Below, in pieces: positions 10,611 to 20,271 of a stretch of 41,755 nucleotides of DNA; position 1 is the stretch's first letter, and every line of letters starts with the position of its first letter. The notes beneath the pieces are model-generated. The model did not search any database. It was not told the DNA's origin and saw nothing but the letters and a program-made list of their open reading frames with translations. The stretch is taken from the NCBI GenBank assembly GCA_025929365.1, contig JAICMG010000008.1, forward strand, positions 1 to 41,755, read 5' to 3'. The stretch is from Frankiaceae bacterium (GTDB lineage: Bacteria; Actinomycetota; Actinomycetes; JAFAQI01). Made by a program: the position numbers and the translations under genes.

Positions 10611-13600
10611 CTACGAGACGCAGTTGGGACCCAACAGCTGCTTGAGGTCCGCCATGAGCGCCGGCGTGGGAGCAACTCGGTAGCCGTCGCCGATGCGCAT
10701 CACGGTCGACCGCGCGGCGGTCGTCAACGACAGGTGCACGTCGGTTGCACCGGGATGTGCGGCGAGCACCTCTTTGAGCCGGTCCACAACGAGCGGCGTG
10801 CAGCGGTTCGCCGGCAGCGAGATCACGACCGGCCCGCGCGGCCCCTGGCTGATGTCCGGGACCGTCACCTCCATCGCGATGAACCGCGGCACCTCCTCGC
10901 GTTTGTCCAGCCGGCCCTTCACAAGCACGACCGCGTCCTCCGAAAGATGGACGCCGTACTCCTCGTACGTGCGCGGGAAGAACAGCACCTCGACCGCGCC
11001 CTCGAGATCTTCGAGCATCGCCGTCGCCCACGAGTCGCCACGCTTCGTCATCTTGCGCGTGACGGTCGACAGGATGCCGCCGACAGTGAGGATCGCACCT
11101 TCCGGCTTGTCGTCGCCGGCCATCGCGGAGATCGGGCAGTCGACCGCCGCGGCCAGCACGTGCTCGACACCGAGCAGCGGGTGATCGGAGACATAGAGCC
11201 CGAGCATCTCCCGCTCGTAGGCCAGCAGGACCGACTTCTCCCACTCGCTGACCGGGATCGTGAGGTTCAGCCCCAGCGTCGGCTCCGCCTCGCCGCCGTC
11301 GCCGTCACCGCTGAACAGGTCGAACTGCCCGACCGCTTCGTTGCGCTTGGTGTCCATGCACGCGTCGATCGCCTCGGCGTGAATCCGCAGCAGGCCCTGG
11401 CGGGTGTGACCCAGCGAGTCGAAGGCGCCCGCCTTGATCAGCGACTCGATGACCTTCTTGTTGCAGACGACCGGCTCGACCTTCGTCAGGAAGTCACCGA
11501 AGTCGGCGTAGGCGCCCTTGCTGCGCCGGGTCGCGCAGACCGACGCGACGACGTTGCTGCCGACGTTGCGGATGCCGGCCATGCCGTAGCGGATGTCCGT
11601 GCCCACCGGCGCGAAGTCCGCGTCGGAGGAGTTCACATCGGGCGGGAGCACCTTGATGCCCATTCGCCGGCACTCGTGGAGGTAGAGGGCGCTCTTGTCC
11701 TTGTCGTCGCGCACGGACGTCAGCAGCGCCGCCATGTACTCGGCCGGGTAGTTCGCCTTGAGGTACGCCGTCCAGTAGCTGACGACGGCGTAACCGGCTC
11801 CATGGCTCTTGTTGAACCCGTAGTCGCTGAACGGGACGAGGATGTCCCAGATCGTCTTGACCGCGTCCTCGCTGTAGCCGCGCTGCAGCATGCCGTCGCG
11901 GAAGCCGGCGTACTCCTTGTCGAGGATCTCCTTCTTCTTCTTGCCCATCGCGCGCCGCAGCAGGTCGGCCTGTCCGAGGGAGTACCCGGCAAGGCGCTGC
12001 GCGATCGCCATGACCTGCTCCTGGTAGATCACCAGGCCGTAGGTCTCCGACAGGATGTCCTCGAGCGGCTCGGCGAGCTCACGATGCAGCGGGACGACCG
12101 GCTTGCGCCCGTTCTTGCGATCCGCGTAGTCGTTGTGGGCGTTGGCGCCCATCGGGCCGGGTCGATAGAGCGCGATCAGCGCGGTGATGTCGTTGAACCC
12201 GGTGGGGCGCAGCGACCGCAGCAGCGATCGCATCGGCCCGCCGTCGAGCTGGAACACGCCCAACGTGTCCCCACGTCCCAGCAGCGCGTAGGCCTCGGGG
12301 TCGTCGAAGTCGAGCTCCTCGAGCACGACCGTCTCGCCGCGGTTGCTCTCGATGTGACGCAGCGTGTCGTCGAGGACGGTGAGGTTGCGCAAGCCCAGGA
12401 AGTCCATCTTCAGCAGACCGAGCGCCTCGCACGCGTTCATGTCGAACTGCGTGATGATCGCGCCGTCCTGCTCGCGACGCTGGATCGGGATCACGTCGAG
12501 GAGCCGCTCCCGCGACAGGATGACTCCTGCGGCGTGCACGCCCCACTGGCGGCGCAGCCCCTCGAGGCCGCGCGCGGTGTCGACCACCTTTTTCACGTCG
12601 GGCTCGGCGTCGTAGAGCGCGCGGAACTCCTTCGCCTCGCCGTAGCGCTCGTGGGTCGGGTCGAAGATCCCGGCCAGCGGGATGTCCTTGCCCATCAATG
12701 CACCGGGCATCGCCTTGGTGATCTTGTCGCCGATGCCGTACGGGTAGCCGAGCACGCGGGCTGCGTCCTTGATCGCCGCCTTCGCCTTGATCGTCGAGTA
12801 CGTGATGATCTGGCTGACCCGGTCCTCGCCGTACTTCTCGGTGGCGTAGCGGATCATGTCGCCGCGGCGACGCTCGTCGAAGTCCAGGTCGATGTCAGGC
12901 ATCGAGATGCGCTCGGGGTTGAGGAAGCGCTCGAAGAGCAGCCCGTGCGGGATCGGGTCCAGCTCGGTGATCCGCAGTGCCCATGCGACGAGCGAGCCCG
13001 CGGCTGAACCGCGGCCCGGCCCGACCCGGATCCCGTTCTCGCGCGCGTGCCGGCACAAGTCGGCGACCACGAGGAAGTAGCCGGGGAAGCCCATCTGGAT
13101 CATCACGCCGAGCTCGTAGTCCGCTCGCTCGCGATAGTCCGCCGGTATGCCGCCGGGGAACCGGAACTGCAGGCCGCGGTGCACCTCCGCCCGCAGCCAC
13201 GACTCCTCGGTCTCCCCCGGCGGCACCTCGAAGCGGGGCAGCAGGTTGGCGCCCTCGTCGAAGGTGACCTCGCAGCGCTGTGCGATGAGCAGCGTGTTGT
13301 CACAGGCGGCGGGCATGTCGCGCCACACGGTCCGCATCTCCTGCGGCGTCTTCAGATAGAAGTCACGCGCGTCGAACTTGAGGCGGTTGGGGTCGGCCAT
13401 CGTCTTGCCGGACTGCACGCACAACAGGACCTCGTGCGCCTCGGCATCCTTGGCATAGGTGTAGTGCAGGTCGTTCGTCGCGATCGTCGGGATCCCGAGA
13501 TCCTCGGACAGCCGGAGCAGATCGGCGTGGACCCGGCGCTCGATGTCCAGACCGTGGTCCATCAGCTCGACGTAGAAGGACTCGCGGCCGAAGACGTCCT

Positions 13601-14159
13601 GCAGCTCGCCCGCGACCGCCCGAGCGCCGGCGTAGTCCCCGATGCGCAGCTTCGTCTGGATCTCCCCGGACGGGCAGCCGGTCGTCGCGATCAAGCCCGC
13701 GGCGTACTCGCTCAGCAGCTCGCGGTCGGCCCGGGCCTTGTAGAAGTACCCCTCGAGGCTGGAGCGGCTGGCCAGCCGGAAGAGGTTGTGCATGCCCACG
13801 GTCGTCTCGGCGAGCAACGTCATGTGCGTGTACGCCCCACCGCCGGAGACGTCGTCCTCGCCGCCCTCCGCCCAGCGCACCCGGCTGCGGTCGTAGCGCG
13901 ACGTGCCGGGCGTGACATAGGCCTCCATGCCGATGATCGGCTTGACCCCGGCGGCCTGTCCCTTCTTCCAGAACTCGTAGGCCCCGAACACGTTGCCGTG
14001 GTCGGTCATCGCGAGGGCCGGCATCCCCATGCGGGCCGCTTCGGCGAACAGCTCGCTCACGCGCGCGGCGCCGTCGAGCATCGAGTACTCACTGTGCACG
14101 TGGAGGTGGACGAACTGCTCGTCAGGCGCCGGGCTGCCTGGCGACTCAGTCACGGACAT
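10611..14159 (-). CDS. dnaE: DNA polymerase III subunit alpha
   Basis: 1182 aa; N-terminal PHP domain FVHLHVHSEYSMLDGAARV...MTDHGNVFGAYEFWKKG; catalytic PDIDLDFDERRRGDMI; C-terminal OB-like LTVGGILSTVTRKMTKRGDSWATAMLEDLEG. Confidence 0.97.
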   Translation of the reverse strand: MSVTESPGSPAPDEQFVHLHVHSEYSMLDGAARVSELFAEAARMGMPALAMTDHGNVFGAYEFWKKGQAAGVKPIIGMEAYVTPGTSRYDRSRVRWAEGGEDDVSGGGAYTHMTLLAETTVGMHNLFRLASRSSLEGYFYKARADRELLSEYAAGLIATTGCPSGEIQTKLRIGDYAGARAVAGELQDVFGRESFYVELMDHGLDIERRVHADLLRLSEDLGIPTIATNDLHYTYAKDAEAHEVLLCVQSGKTMADPNRLKFDARDFYLKTPQEMRTVWRDMPAACDNTLLIAQRCEVTFDEGANLLPRFEVPPGETEESWLRAEVHRGLQFRFPGGIPADYRERADYELGVMIQMGFPGYFLVVADLCRHARENGIRVGPGRGSAAGSLVAWALRITELDPIPHGLLFERFLNPERISMPDIDLDFDERRRGDMIRYATEKYGEDRVSQIITYSTIKAKAAIKDAARVLGYPYGIGDKITKAMPGALMGKDIPLAGIFDPTHERYGEAKEFRALYDAEPDVKKVVDTARGLEGLRRQWGVHAAGVILSRERLLDVIPIQRREQDGAIITQFDMNACEALGLLKMDFLGLRNLTVLDDTLRHIESNRGETVVLEELDFDDPEAYALLGRGDTLGVFQLDGGPMRSLLRSLRPTGFNDITALIALYRPGPMGANAHNDYADRKNGRKPVVPLHRELAEPLEDILSETYGLVIYQEQVMAIAQRLAGYSLGQADLLRRAMGKKKKEILDKEYAGFRDGMLQRGYSEDAVKTIWDILVPFSDYGFNKSHGAGYAVVSYWTAYLKANYPAEYMAALLTSVRDDKDKSALYLHECRRMGIKVLPPDVNSSDADFAPVGTDIRYGMAGIRNVGSNVVASVCATRRSKGAYADFGDFLTKVEPVVCNKKVIESLIKAGAFDSLGHTRQGLLRIHAEAIDACMDTKRNEAVGQFDLFSGDGDGGEAEPTLGLNLTIPVSEWEKSVLLAYEREMLGLYVSDHPLLGVEHVLAAAVDCPISAMAGDDKPEGAILTVGGILSTVTRKMTKRGDSWATAMLEDLEGAVEVLFFPRTYEEYGVHLSEDAVVLVKGRLDKREEVPRFIAMEVTVPDISQGPRGPVVISLPANRCTPLVVDRLKEVLAAHPGATDVHLSLTTAARSTVMRIGDGYRVAPTPALMADLKQLLGPNCVS

Positions 14160-14319
14160 GCCCTCCCGAGCGCCGACCAGAGGTACGAGAACGGTGCGAT
14201 CCTCCCGGCGGGGAGACCGGAGAGCTCACCCTAAGCCCGGCCGGTGACGCTCGCCGGAAGGCCGACCCGGCGCGTCGCGCGGAGCGCGAGCCGCAGGCCC
14301 GTTCTCATACCCTTTGAGC

Positions 14320-15174
14320 ATGCCGCGCGGGTATCACCGGAGTTCCTCGCGCACTCTCGTGGGCCTGGCGGTGGCCGTCAATCTCGGAGTCGTGGCGCTC
14401 GGGACGACCGCGATCGTCGCGGCGCCGTCGAGCTCGGTGGGCAACGGCACCGCGGTCATGAGCACCGCCGCGCCGTCGAGAGGTACGGCGGGACAGCGCC
14501 TGCTCACCTGGTCAGGAATCACCTGGGACGTCTATCCCAACTGCCCCGACTGCGGCCCGGAGCAGACCCCGACCACCAACGCGGAGCAGGCCGTGTACGT
14601 CGACCGTCGCGGCTACCTCCATCTGCAGGTCACGAAGATCGGCGGCAAGTGGCGCGGCGTCGAGTTGCGGGCCTTGACCCGGCCGACGTACGGCACGTAC
14701 CGGTGGATCGTCGACACGGCAACCGCCGACATGGACCCGTGGGCCGTCCTCGGCATGTTCGTCTACCGGCCCGGAGCGAAGAAGCAGACCAGCGAGATCG
14801 ACATCGAGGACTCCCGGTTCCCCCGCCTGCTGCCGGCACCGAACAACGCCCAGTTCGTCGTCCAGCCGTACTTCGTCAAGGGGAACTTGCACCCGTACCA
14901 GGTGCTGCCGACGGACCACCCGCTGCTGCAGCAGTTCACCTGGTCGCCCGGCGTGACGTTCGGTGGACCCGGTCGGGTCGACTACGAGACGCGGGTCGGG
15001 TCGAGCTCACGCGCGCCGCTGCTCGCCCAATGGACCTACACCGGCTACAGCGTCCCCAACCCGCAAAGCATGCAGCTGTTCATGATCCTCTGGATGAACA
15101 AGAACACGGCCCCGACCACCGGATCCCACTCGGCCGTGATCCGCAGCCTGACCATCCAGCCCCTCGGGGGCTGA
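14320..15174 (+). CDS. Secreted GH16-like (concanavalin-fold) protein, paralog 1
   Basis: N-terminal hydrophobic segment; E-I-D-I-E at 14794-14808 (TSEIDIEDSRF). Very similar layout to the next gene. Confidence 0.6.
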   Translation: MPRGYHRSSSRTLVGLAVAVNLGVVALGTTAIVAAPSSSVGNGTAVMSTAAPSRGTAGQRLLTWSGITWDVYPNCPDCGPEQTPTTNAEQAVYVDRRGYLHLQVTKIGGKWRGVELRALTRPTYGTYRWIVDTATADMDPWAVLGMFVYRPGAKKQTSEIDIEDSRFPRLLPAPNNAQFVVQPYFVKGNLHPYQVLPTDHPLLQQFTWSPGVTFGGPGRVDYETRVGSSSRAPLLAQWTYTGYSVPNPQSMQLFMILWMNKNTAPTTGSHSAVIRSLTIQPLGG

Positions 15175-15227
15175 GCACCGCCCGCGCATCACTCGAATCA
15201 CAGGAAAGGCGCCGTAGAATCGCAGGC

Positions 15228-16073
15228 GTGCCCAGCCGGTTTCGCGTGAGTTCCTCGCGCGCGCTGATCGGCGTCGCCGCGTTCACGACGGCCGGCGTGC
15301 TCGCGTCCGGGACGTCCGCGACCGGCGCGCCGCCGGCCCAGCACGCGAGCGGGGACCGGACGGCGACGGTGGGCGCCGGACCGGGACGCAAGGGCGACTC
15401 CGCGGTGCGGCTGATCAGCTGGTCCGGTCGTCCCTGGCTCGTCTACTCGAACGCGTCGAAGGGCCCGGAGCACGTCAAGCTGACGAACTCGACCCGGGCG
15501 ATCTGGATCGACAGCCGTGGCCGGCTGCACCTGCACATCGTCAAGATCGACGGGGTGTGGCGCTCAGTGGAGCTTCGGTCGCTCAACACGGTCAGCTACG
15601 GCACGTACCGCCTCGTCAACGACACGGCAACCGGGAAGTTCGCGCCGCAGACCGTGTTCGGAATGTTCGTCTACCGGCCGGGGACGAAGACCTACACCAA
15701 CGAGATCGATGTCGAGAACTCGCGGTTCCCGCGCTACCTCAAGGCACCCAACAACGCGCAGTTCGCGGTCCAGCCCTACACCCAGCCGCACCACGAGCAC
15801 GCCTACCACGTGAAGCCGTCGTACGTTCCGCTGTTCCAGCAGTTCACGTGGTACCCGCCGGTGCAGGGCAACGGCCTGGTGAAGTTCGAGACCCGGGTGG
15901 GAAGCACGCCGCACTCGCCCCTGCTCACGCGCTGGAAGTACTACGGATACAGCACGCCGACCGCGCAGAACATGTACCTCTACATCGATCTGTGGCTCAA
16001 CCGCGGCCAAGCGCCCACGAACGGCACCCACACGGCCGTCCTTCGCTCGCTGACCGTCACGCCGCTGAGCTAA
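15228..16073 (+). CDS. Secreted GH16-like (concanavalin-fold) protein, paralog 2
   Basis: GTG start VPSRFRVSSSRALIGVAAFTTAGVLASG (signal-like); YGTYRLVNDTATGKFAPQTVFGMFVYRPGTKTYTNEIDVENSRFPRYLKAPNNAQFAVQPY parallels paralog 1; the motif falls at codon 159 in both. The listed start at 14244 is an over-extension. Confidence 0.6.
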   Translation: MPSRFRVSSSRALIGVAAFTTAGVLASGTSATGAPPAQHASGDRTATVGAGPGRKGDSAVRLISWSGRPWLVYSNASKGPEHVKLTNSTRAIWIDSRGRLHLHIVKIDGVWRSVELRSLNTVSYGTYRLVNDTATGKFAPQTVFGMFVYRPGTKTYTNEIDVENSRFPRYLKAPNNAQFAVQPYTQPHHEHAYHVKPSYVPLFQQFTWYPPVQGNGLVKFETRVGSTPHSPLLTRWKYYGYSTPTAQNMYLYIDLWLNRGQAPTNGTHTAVLRSLTVTPLS

Positions 16074-16939
16074 TCCCCGGCGAAGGACAGCGCCGGCACC
16101 GTGCCGGAGACCTGTGGCTCCAGCGGCACGATCATGAGCGAGCGCAGGCTCGCGCCGACCGGCGCGGGATCGAGAATCCGGACCGCGGCCTGGCGGTCCA
16201 GCTCCTGCAGCTGACCCACCGGGCCGGTCACGACCAGGGCGAACACGCACGCACAGCGCGGACCGAGGCCGTTGGCGTCGATGCGAGCCTGTGCCGCCAG
16301 TGCCGCGCCAGCGGCCACCCGCGCCTGCAGCCGAGGCGATGGACGGGTGATCGATCGGGACAGCTCGCGCTCGTAGCGCAAGGCGATCTGGCTCGCGCTC
16401 TGTGTCGCTGCTGCCAGCCCGGCGGACAGATCCGTCGTCGCGGAGGTCAGCACGACGTGCACCCGGGCGTCCTGCGGGGGTGGCACCCTCGCAAACCCCC
16501 GCCGCACGACGATCCCCGGGGTCTTGCTCAGTAGCTCGGCCACCGCCTGCGGCGAGAGGTAGTCGCTCAGGTCAACCACCGCGTTGAGCTGCTGCGAGCC
16601 CGCGAGCTGGTCGAGTGAGCTGCGGCGCTGCGCGGCCAGCGACTCGTAGGACGTGACCGAGCTCCCCGTCACCGGCCCCAGCAGGTGCCCGGCCGGGAGC
16701 TTCGGGCCGGTGTGCGCGGGCGGCCGGACCGCGCCCTGATCGTCACCGCCGGTAGCCGCGATCAGGATCGCCGCGAACGCCACCGCAACGAGCGCGACCG
16801 CCACCACTGGCTCGCGCCGGATCCACGGTGTCACGCGACGGCCGATCGCACCGTCTGGTCCCGCGAGCGCGCGAGACACGCGGCCCAGACGGCGCAGCAT
16901 GTTGGCCACCACCGGCAGGGCCCGGTCGTCGAGCTCCAC
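16070..16939 (-). CDS. Hypothetical single-pass membrane protein
   Basis: GTG at 16939 preceded by GGGAGGAA; TM segment REPVVAVALVAVAFAAILIAA; large C-terminal domain; no family recognised. Confidence 0.65.
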   Translation of the reverse strand: MELDDRALPVVANMLRRLGRVSRALAGPDGAIGRRVTPWIRREPVVAVALVAVAFAAILIAATGGDDQGAVRPPAHTGPKLPAGHLLGPVTGSSVTSYESLAAQRRSSLDQLAGSQQLNAVVDLSDYLSPQAVAELLSKTPGIVVRRGFARVPPPQDARVHVVLTSATTDLSAGLAAATQSASQIALRYERELSRSITRPSPRLQARVAAGAALAAQARIDANGLGPRCACVFALVVTGPVGQLQELDRQAAVRILDPAPVGASLRSLMIVPLEPQVSGTVPALSFAGD

Positions 16940-16956
16940 GAGCCGTTCCTCCCGGC

Positions 16957-17886
16957 TCAATGCGGCTCCGCCAGCATCACGAGAGCACGCGCGAGATCCT
17001 CCGGCGGCTCGCTGTCGAACCGCACCGGCGTGCCATCGGCCGGGTGGTCGAAGCCGAGCGACGCGGCATGCAGCCACTGCCGGTCCACCCCCAGCCGCGC
17101 GGCGAGCGTCGGATCGGCGCCGTACGTCAGGTCGCCGACGCAGGGATGGCGCAGCGCGGCCATGTGGACCCGGATCTGGTGGGTGCGGCCGGTCTCGAGC
17201 CGGACCTCCAACAAGCTCGCGGCGCGAAACGCCTCCACCGTCTCGTAGTGGGTGACGCTCGGCCGGCCGCCGGAGACGACTGCCCACCGATAGTCGTGAG
17301 TGGGGTGACGGGCGATCGGGGCGTCGATGGTCCCCCGGCTCGGATCGGGATGTCCCTGCACGAGAGCGAGGTAACGCTTGTCGACGGTGCGCTGACGAAA
17401 CGCGTCCTTGAGGACCGTGTACGCCCGCTCGCTCTTCGCCACCACCATGAGCCCGGTCGTGCCGACGTCGAGGCGGTGGACGACGCCCTGCCGCTCGGCT
17501 GCGCCCGAGGTCGCGACACGGTAGCCGGCCGCCGCCAGACCTGCGGTCACGGTCGGCCCGGTCCAGCCCGGGCTGGGATGAACGGCCACGCCGACCGGCT
17601 TGTCGACGACGACGATGTCCGGGTCGTCGTAGACCACCCGCAGGCCCGCGACCGGCGTCGGGTCGCGGGTGGCCGCGGCGGGCGGACCCGGCAGGGTCAC
17701 CTCGATCCAGTCACCGGCGCTCACCCGCTCCGACTTCGCCGGGGCACGACCCTCGAGCAGCACCGCACCGCTCGTCACCAGCTCGGCCGCTGCCGTACGC
17801 GACAGCCCGAACAACCGCGAGACGGCGGCATCGACCCGCGAGCCGTCAAGCCCTTCGGGCAGCGGCACCCGTCGAGCGTCGGTCAC
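16957..17886 (-). CDS. rluD: Pseudouridine synthase, RluA/RluD family
   Basis: S4-like N-terminus ([30 protein letters not shown]), [66 protein letters not shown] start overlaps lspA stop. Confidence 0.93.
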   Translation of the reverse strand: MTDARRVPLPEGLDGSRVDAAVSRLFGLSRTAAAELVTSGAVLLEGRAPAKSERVSAGDWIEVTLPGPPAAATRDPTPVAGLRVVYDDPDIVVVDKPVGVAVHPSPGWTGPTVTAGLAAAGYRVATSGAAERQGVVHRLDVGTTGLMVVAKSERAYTVLKDAFRQRTVDKRYLALVQGHPDPSRGTIDAPIARHPTHDYRWAVVSGGRPSVTHYETVEAFRAASLLEVRLETGRTHQIRVHMAALRHPCVGDLTYGADPTLAARLGVDRQWLHAASLGFDHPADGTPVRFDSEPPEDLARALVMLAEPH

Positions 17887-18461
17887 CGCCGCGTCCCGTC
17901 CAGCTCGATGCCGCGCAGCGCCAGCAGCACGGCCAGCATGCCGCCGATCACGATCGCGGCGTCGGCGATGTTGAACACCGGCCAGTGCGGCAGCTCGATC
18001 CAGTCGACGACGTGACCGCGCAGCGGGCCCGGCGAGCGAAACAGCCGGTCGCTGAGGTTCCCGAGCGCCCCGCCGAGCATCAGTCCCAGTGACACCGCCC
18101 ACCCCGACGACACCAGCGAGCGCGCCGTGCGGGCGATCACGACGACAACGGCGACCGCCACGACCGTGAACAGGAGGGTGGCGCCGGTCCCGACGCTGAA
18201 CGCGGCACCGGCGTTGCGGGTGAACGTCAGCCACAGCACGTGCGGGACGAGTGTCACCCGCTCGCGACCCGCCAGCTCGGCGACCGCGACGAGCTTGGTG
18301 ACGACGTCGATGAGGAGCACTGCTGCCGCAATCCCGGCAACCAGCCGGGTCCGGGTCCGCCGCTGCGCCCCGGACGGTGGATCCTCGGTCAGGACGTTCC
18401 TCCCGATCCGACGGCCGGCACGCCCTAGCGCCGCTCCTCGCGTTGCTTGCATGTCACACAC
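17883..18461 (-). CDS. lspA: Lipoprotein signal peptidase (signal peptidase II)
   Basis: [14 protein letters not shown]...[14 protein letters not shown]...[25 protein letters not shown]; the start could also be ATG at 18452. Confidence 0.94.
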   Translation of the reverse strand: MCDMQATRGAALGRAGRRIGRNVLTEDPPSGAQRRTRTRLVAGIAAAVLLIDVVTKLVAVAELAGRERVTLVPHVLWLTFTRNAGAAFSVGTGATLLFTVVAVAVVVVIARTARSLVSSGWAVSLGLMLGGALGNLSDRLFRSPGPLRGHVVDWIELPHWPVFNIADAAIVIGGMLAVLLALRGIELDGTRR

Positions 18462-19891
18462 AGCGTGGCACGCGGGAAGGCCTGCAGCCGCGCCTTCCCG
18501 ATCGGGTTCCCGCAGCTCTCACAGATCGGGTACGACCCGTCCTCGATCCGCTGCAGCGCCCGCTCCACCTGGGAGAGGAGATCACGGCTGTTGGCGGCGA
18601 GGGAGAGCTCGTGCTCCCGCTCGAAGGTCTTCGTCCCCGCGTCCGCCTGGTCGTCGCCGGCGCCCTCGCCGCTGTCACGCTGCAGCGCGGCCCAGGACTC
18701 CTCCGCCTCCGTGATCTCCCCGCGCAGCTCCTTGACCTGCGCCTCGAGCTCGGCCTGGATCTTCGCCAGCTCCGGCTTCTGCCATGGCCGCTCGCCCGGC
18801 AGGACCGTCGCGCCCGGCTTCGCGGCCGGCGCCGGCGGTGGCGCCTGCGCCCCTGGCATCGCGGCGGCCCGCGCGATGAGCTCGGCCCGGGTCGGAGCGG
18901 CGGGCTCGGCCGGCACCTCGGCAGCGGCCTCGGCCGCTTCGGCCGCCTGGGCGGCAGCCTTGGCCGCGGCCTTGGTCTTGACGGCGGCTTCGGCCGCGTC
19001 GACCTTGGCCAGGGCTGCCTTGGCCGCAGTTTCGGCCGGCCTCGTCGCGGGCTTCGCTGTCGCGGGCTTCGCTGTCGCGACCTTGGCGGGCGCCGCCTTG
19101 ACCGGGGCGGCCTTCCTCGCCGCGGCCTTGGCCGGCGCGGCCTTCTTGACCGCGGCCGAGGGCTGCTTCGCGACGAGCTTGACCGGAGACTTCTTGGCGG
19201 GTGTGGCCTTCTTGACTGCCGCCTGCTTCGCGGAGGCCTTGTTCTTCGGCGCGGCCTGCTTCACCGCTGGCTTCGCAGGCGCCCCTTTCTTGACCGCCGG
19301 CTTCGAGACCGCCTTCGCGGGCGCCGCCTTCTTCACCGCTGCCTTCACCGGCGCGACCTTCTTCACCGCTGCCTTCGCGGGCGCCGCCTTCTTGACCGCC
19401 GGCTTCGAGACCGCCTTCGCGGGCGCGGCCTTCTTCACCGCTGCCTTCGCGGGCGCCGCCTTCTTCACCGCCCGCTTCGAGACCGCCTTCGCGGGCGAGG
19501 CCTTCACCGGCGCGGCCTTCTTGGCGGGCGTGGCCGCGGCTTTCTTCGCGGCCGGCTTGCCTCCGGCCGGCTTCTTGGGCGCCGCTTTCTTCGCCGTCGC
19601 CGGGCGGGCGGTCTTGGTCGCTGCCTGCTTCACGAGCGCCTTTCGAGTCGCTGTCTGCTTCGCTGCCGGTGTCGCGGGTCGGGGAGCCGAAGCCGCACCG
19701 GCCTTGACCGGGCGCCGTAGCCCCGCCCCCCTCGATGCAGGACGGGGAGCCGACACCACAGCGGCTGCCGCTACCGGCGAGGCTGATGTGACGGACGGGA
19801 CGAACTCCGCCACGCCGGCGTTCGCCGGTGCGTCGCGGTGCGGCATCAGGCGGCGCAGCCGACCACCAAGGGTCGCGTGCTCCCGTGCCAT
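18425..19891 (-). CDS. TraR/DksA-family zinc-finger protein with long Lys/Ala-rich histone-H1-like N-terminal region
   Basis: C-terminus [48 protein letters not shown] (C4 finger); N-terminus rich in KKAAPAKA repeats. Confidence 0.85.
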   Translation of the reverse strand: MAREHATLGGRLRRLMPHRDAPANAGVAEFVPSVTSASPVAAAAVVSAPRPASRGAGLRRPVKAGAASAPRPATPAAKQTATRKALVKQAATKTARPATAKKAAPKKPAGGKPAAKKAAATPAKKAAPVKASPAKAVSKRAVKKAAPAKAAVKKAAPAKAVSKPAVKKAAPAKAAVKKVAPVKAAVKKAAPAKAVSKPAVKKGAPAKPAVKQAAPKNKASAKQAAVKKATPAKKSPVKLVAKQPSAAVKKAAPAKAAARKAAPVKAAPAKVATAKPATAKPATRPAETAAKAALAKVDAAEAAVKTKAAAKAAAQAAEAAEAAAEVPAEPAAPTRAELIARAAAMPGAQAPPPAPAAKPGATVLPGERPWQKPELAKIQAELEAQVKELRGEITEAEESWAALQRDSGEGAGDDQADAGTKTFEREHELSLAANSRDLLSQVERALQRIEDGSYPICESCGNPIGKARLQAFPRATLCVTCKQREERR

Positions 19892-20054
19892 GGTCGGCCT
19901 CCCGAACGCCTCCTCGCGAGGTCACGAGGCATTGCCGATCTTGGGTCAGCGAAGGATAGGACCGCGCTCACCCGCCAGCAACGCAACGCGCCGAAGGGGA
20001 ATCCCTGCAGCTCTCGCCTGCCGTCAAGGCTACGCTTGCGGTTCGCAACCAAGG

Positions 20055-20240
20055 CGTTGAAGAGGCCATCACCTCGGAGCCGCCGGAAGAACGCCGATTC
20101 GCCCCAAAATGGGATAAATCGGTCATTAGAACCGGCTTGCGACCTTCGAGTGGGCCTCCCACGAGCGTGGGAGCCAAGGAGGGTGGTACCGCGGGGCCGC
20201 ACGAGCGGGCCTCGTCCCTCCGCCGACGACCACCCCCCGG
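20055..20240 (+). promoter_or_regulatory. T-box leader (tRNA-Ile-sensing) upstream of ileS
   Basis: AAGGAGGGTGGTACCGCGG at 20177-20194 contains T-box core TGGTACCGCG; upstream gagg-CCATCA-cctc hairpin (20063-20074) presents ATC (20068-20070) as candidate Ile specifier, followed by GCCGGAAGAACGCC. The sequence cctcgtccctccgcc could sequester the ileS SD ggaggacc, suggesting translational control. Confidence 0.85.
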
Positions 20241-20271
20241 CGTGCCGGGCGGATCGACGACGGAGGACCGG

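Noticed and set aside
10734-13007. 757-aa plus-strand ORF antisense to dnaE
   Set aside because: Opposite-strand artefact of GC-rich codon usage; no domain signal.
14244-15227. 609-aa ORF start upstream of the second GH16-like gene
   Set aside because: The first ~320 residues run out of frame through paralog 1; the real start is GTG 15228 with a signal sequence.
18377-20060. Plus-strand Gly/Leu/Arg- and Ala/Phe-rich ORFs (447 and 537 aa) resembling repeat proteins
   Set aside because: They are the reverse reading of the KKAAPAKA repeat of the TraR/DksA-like gene.
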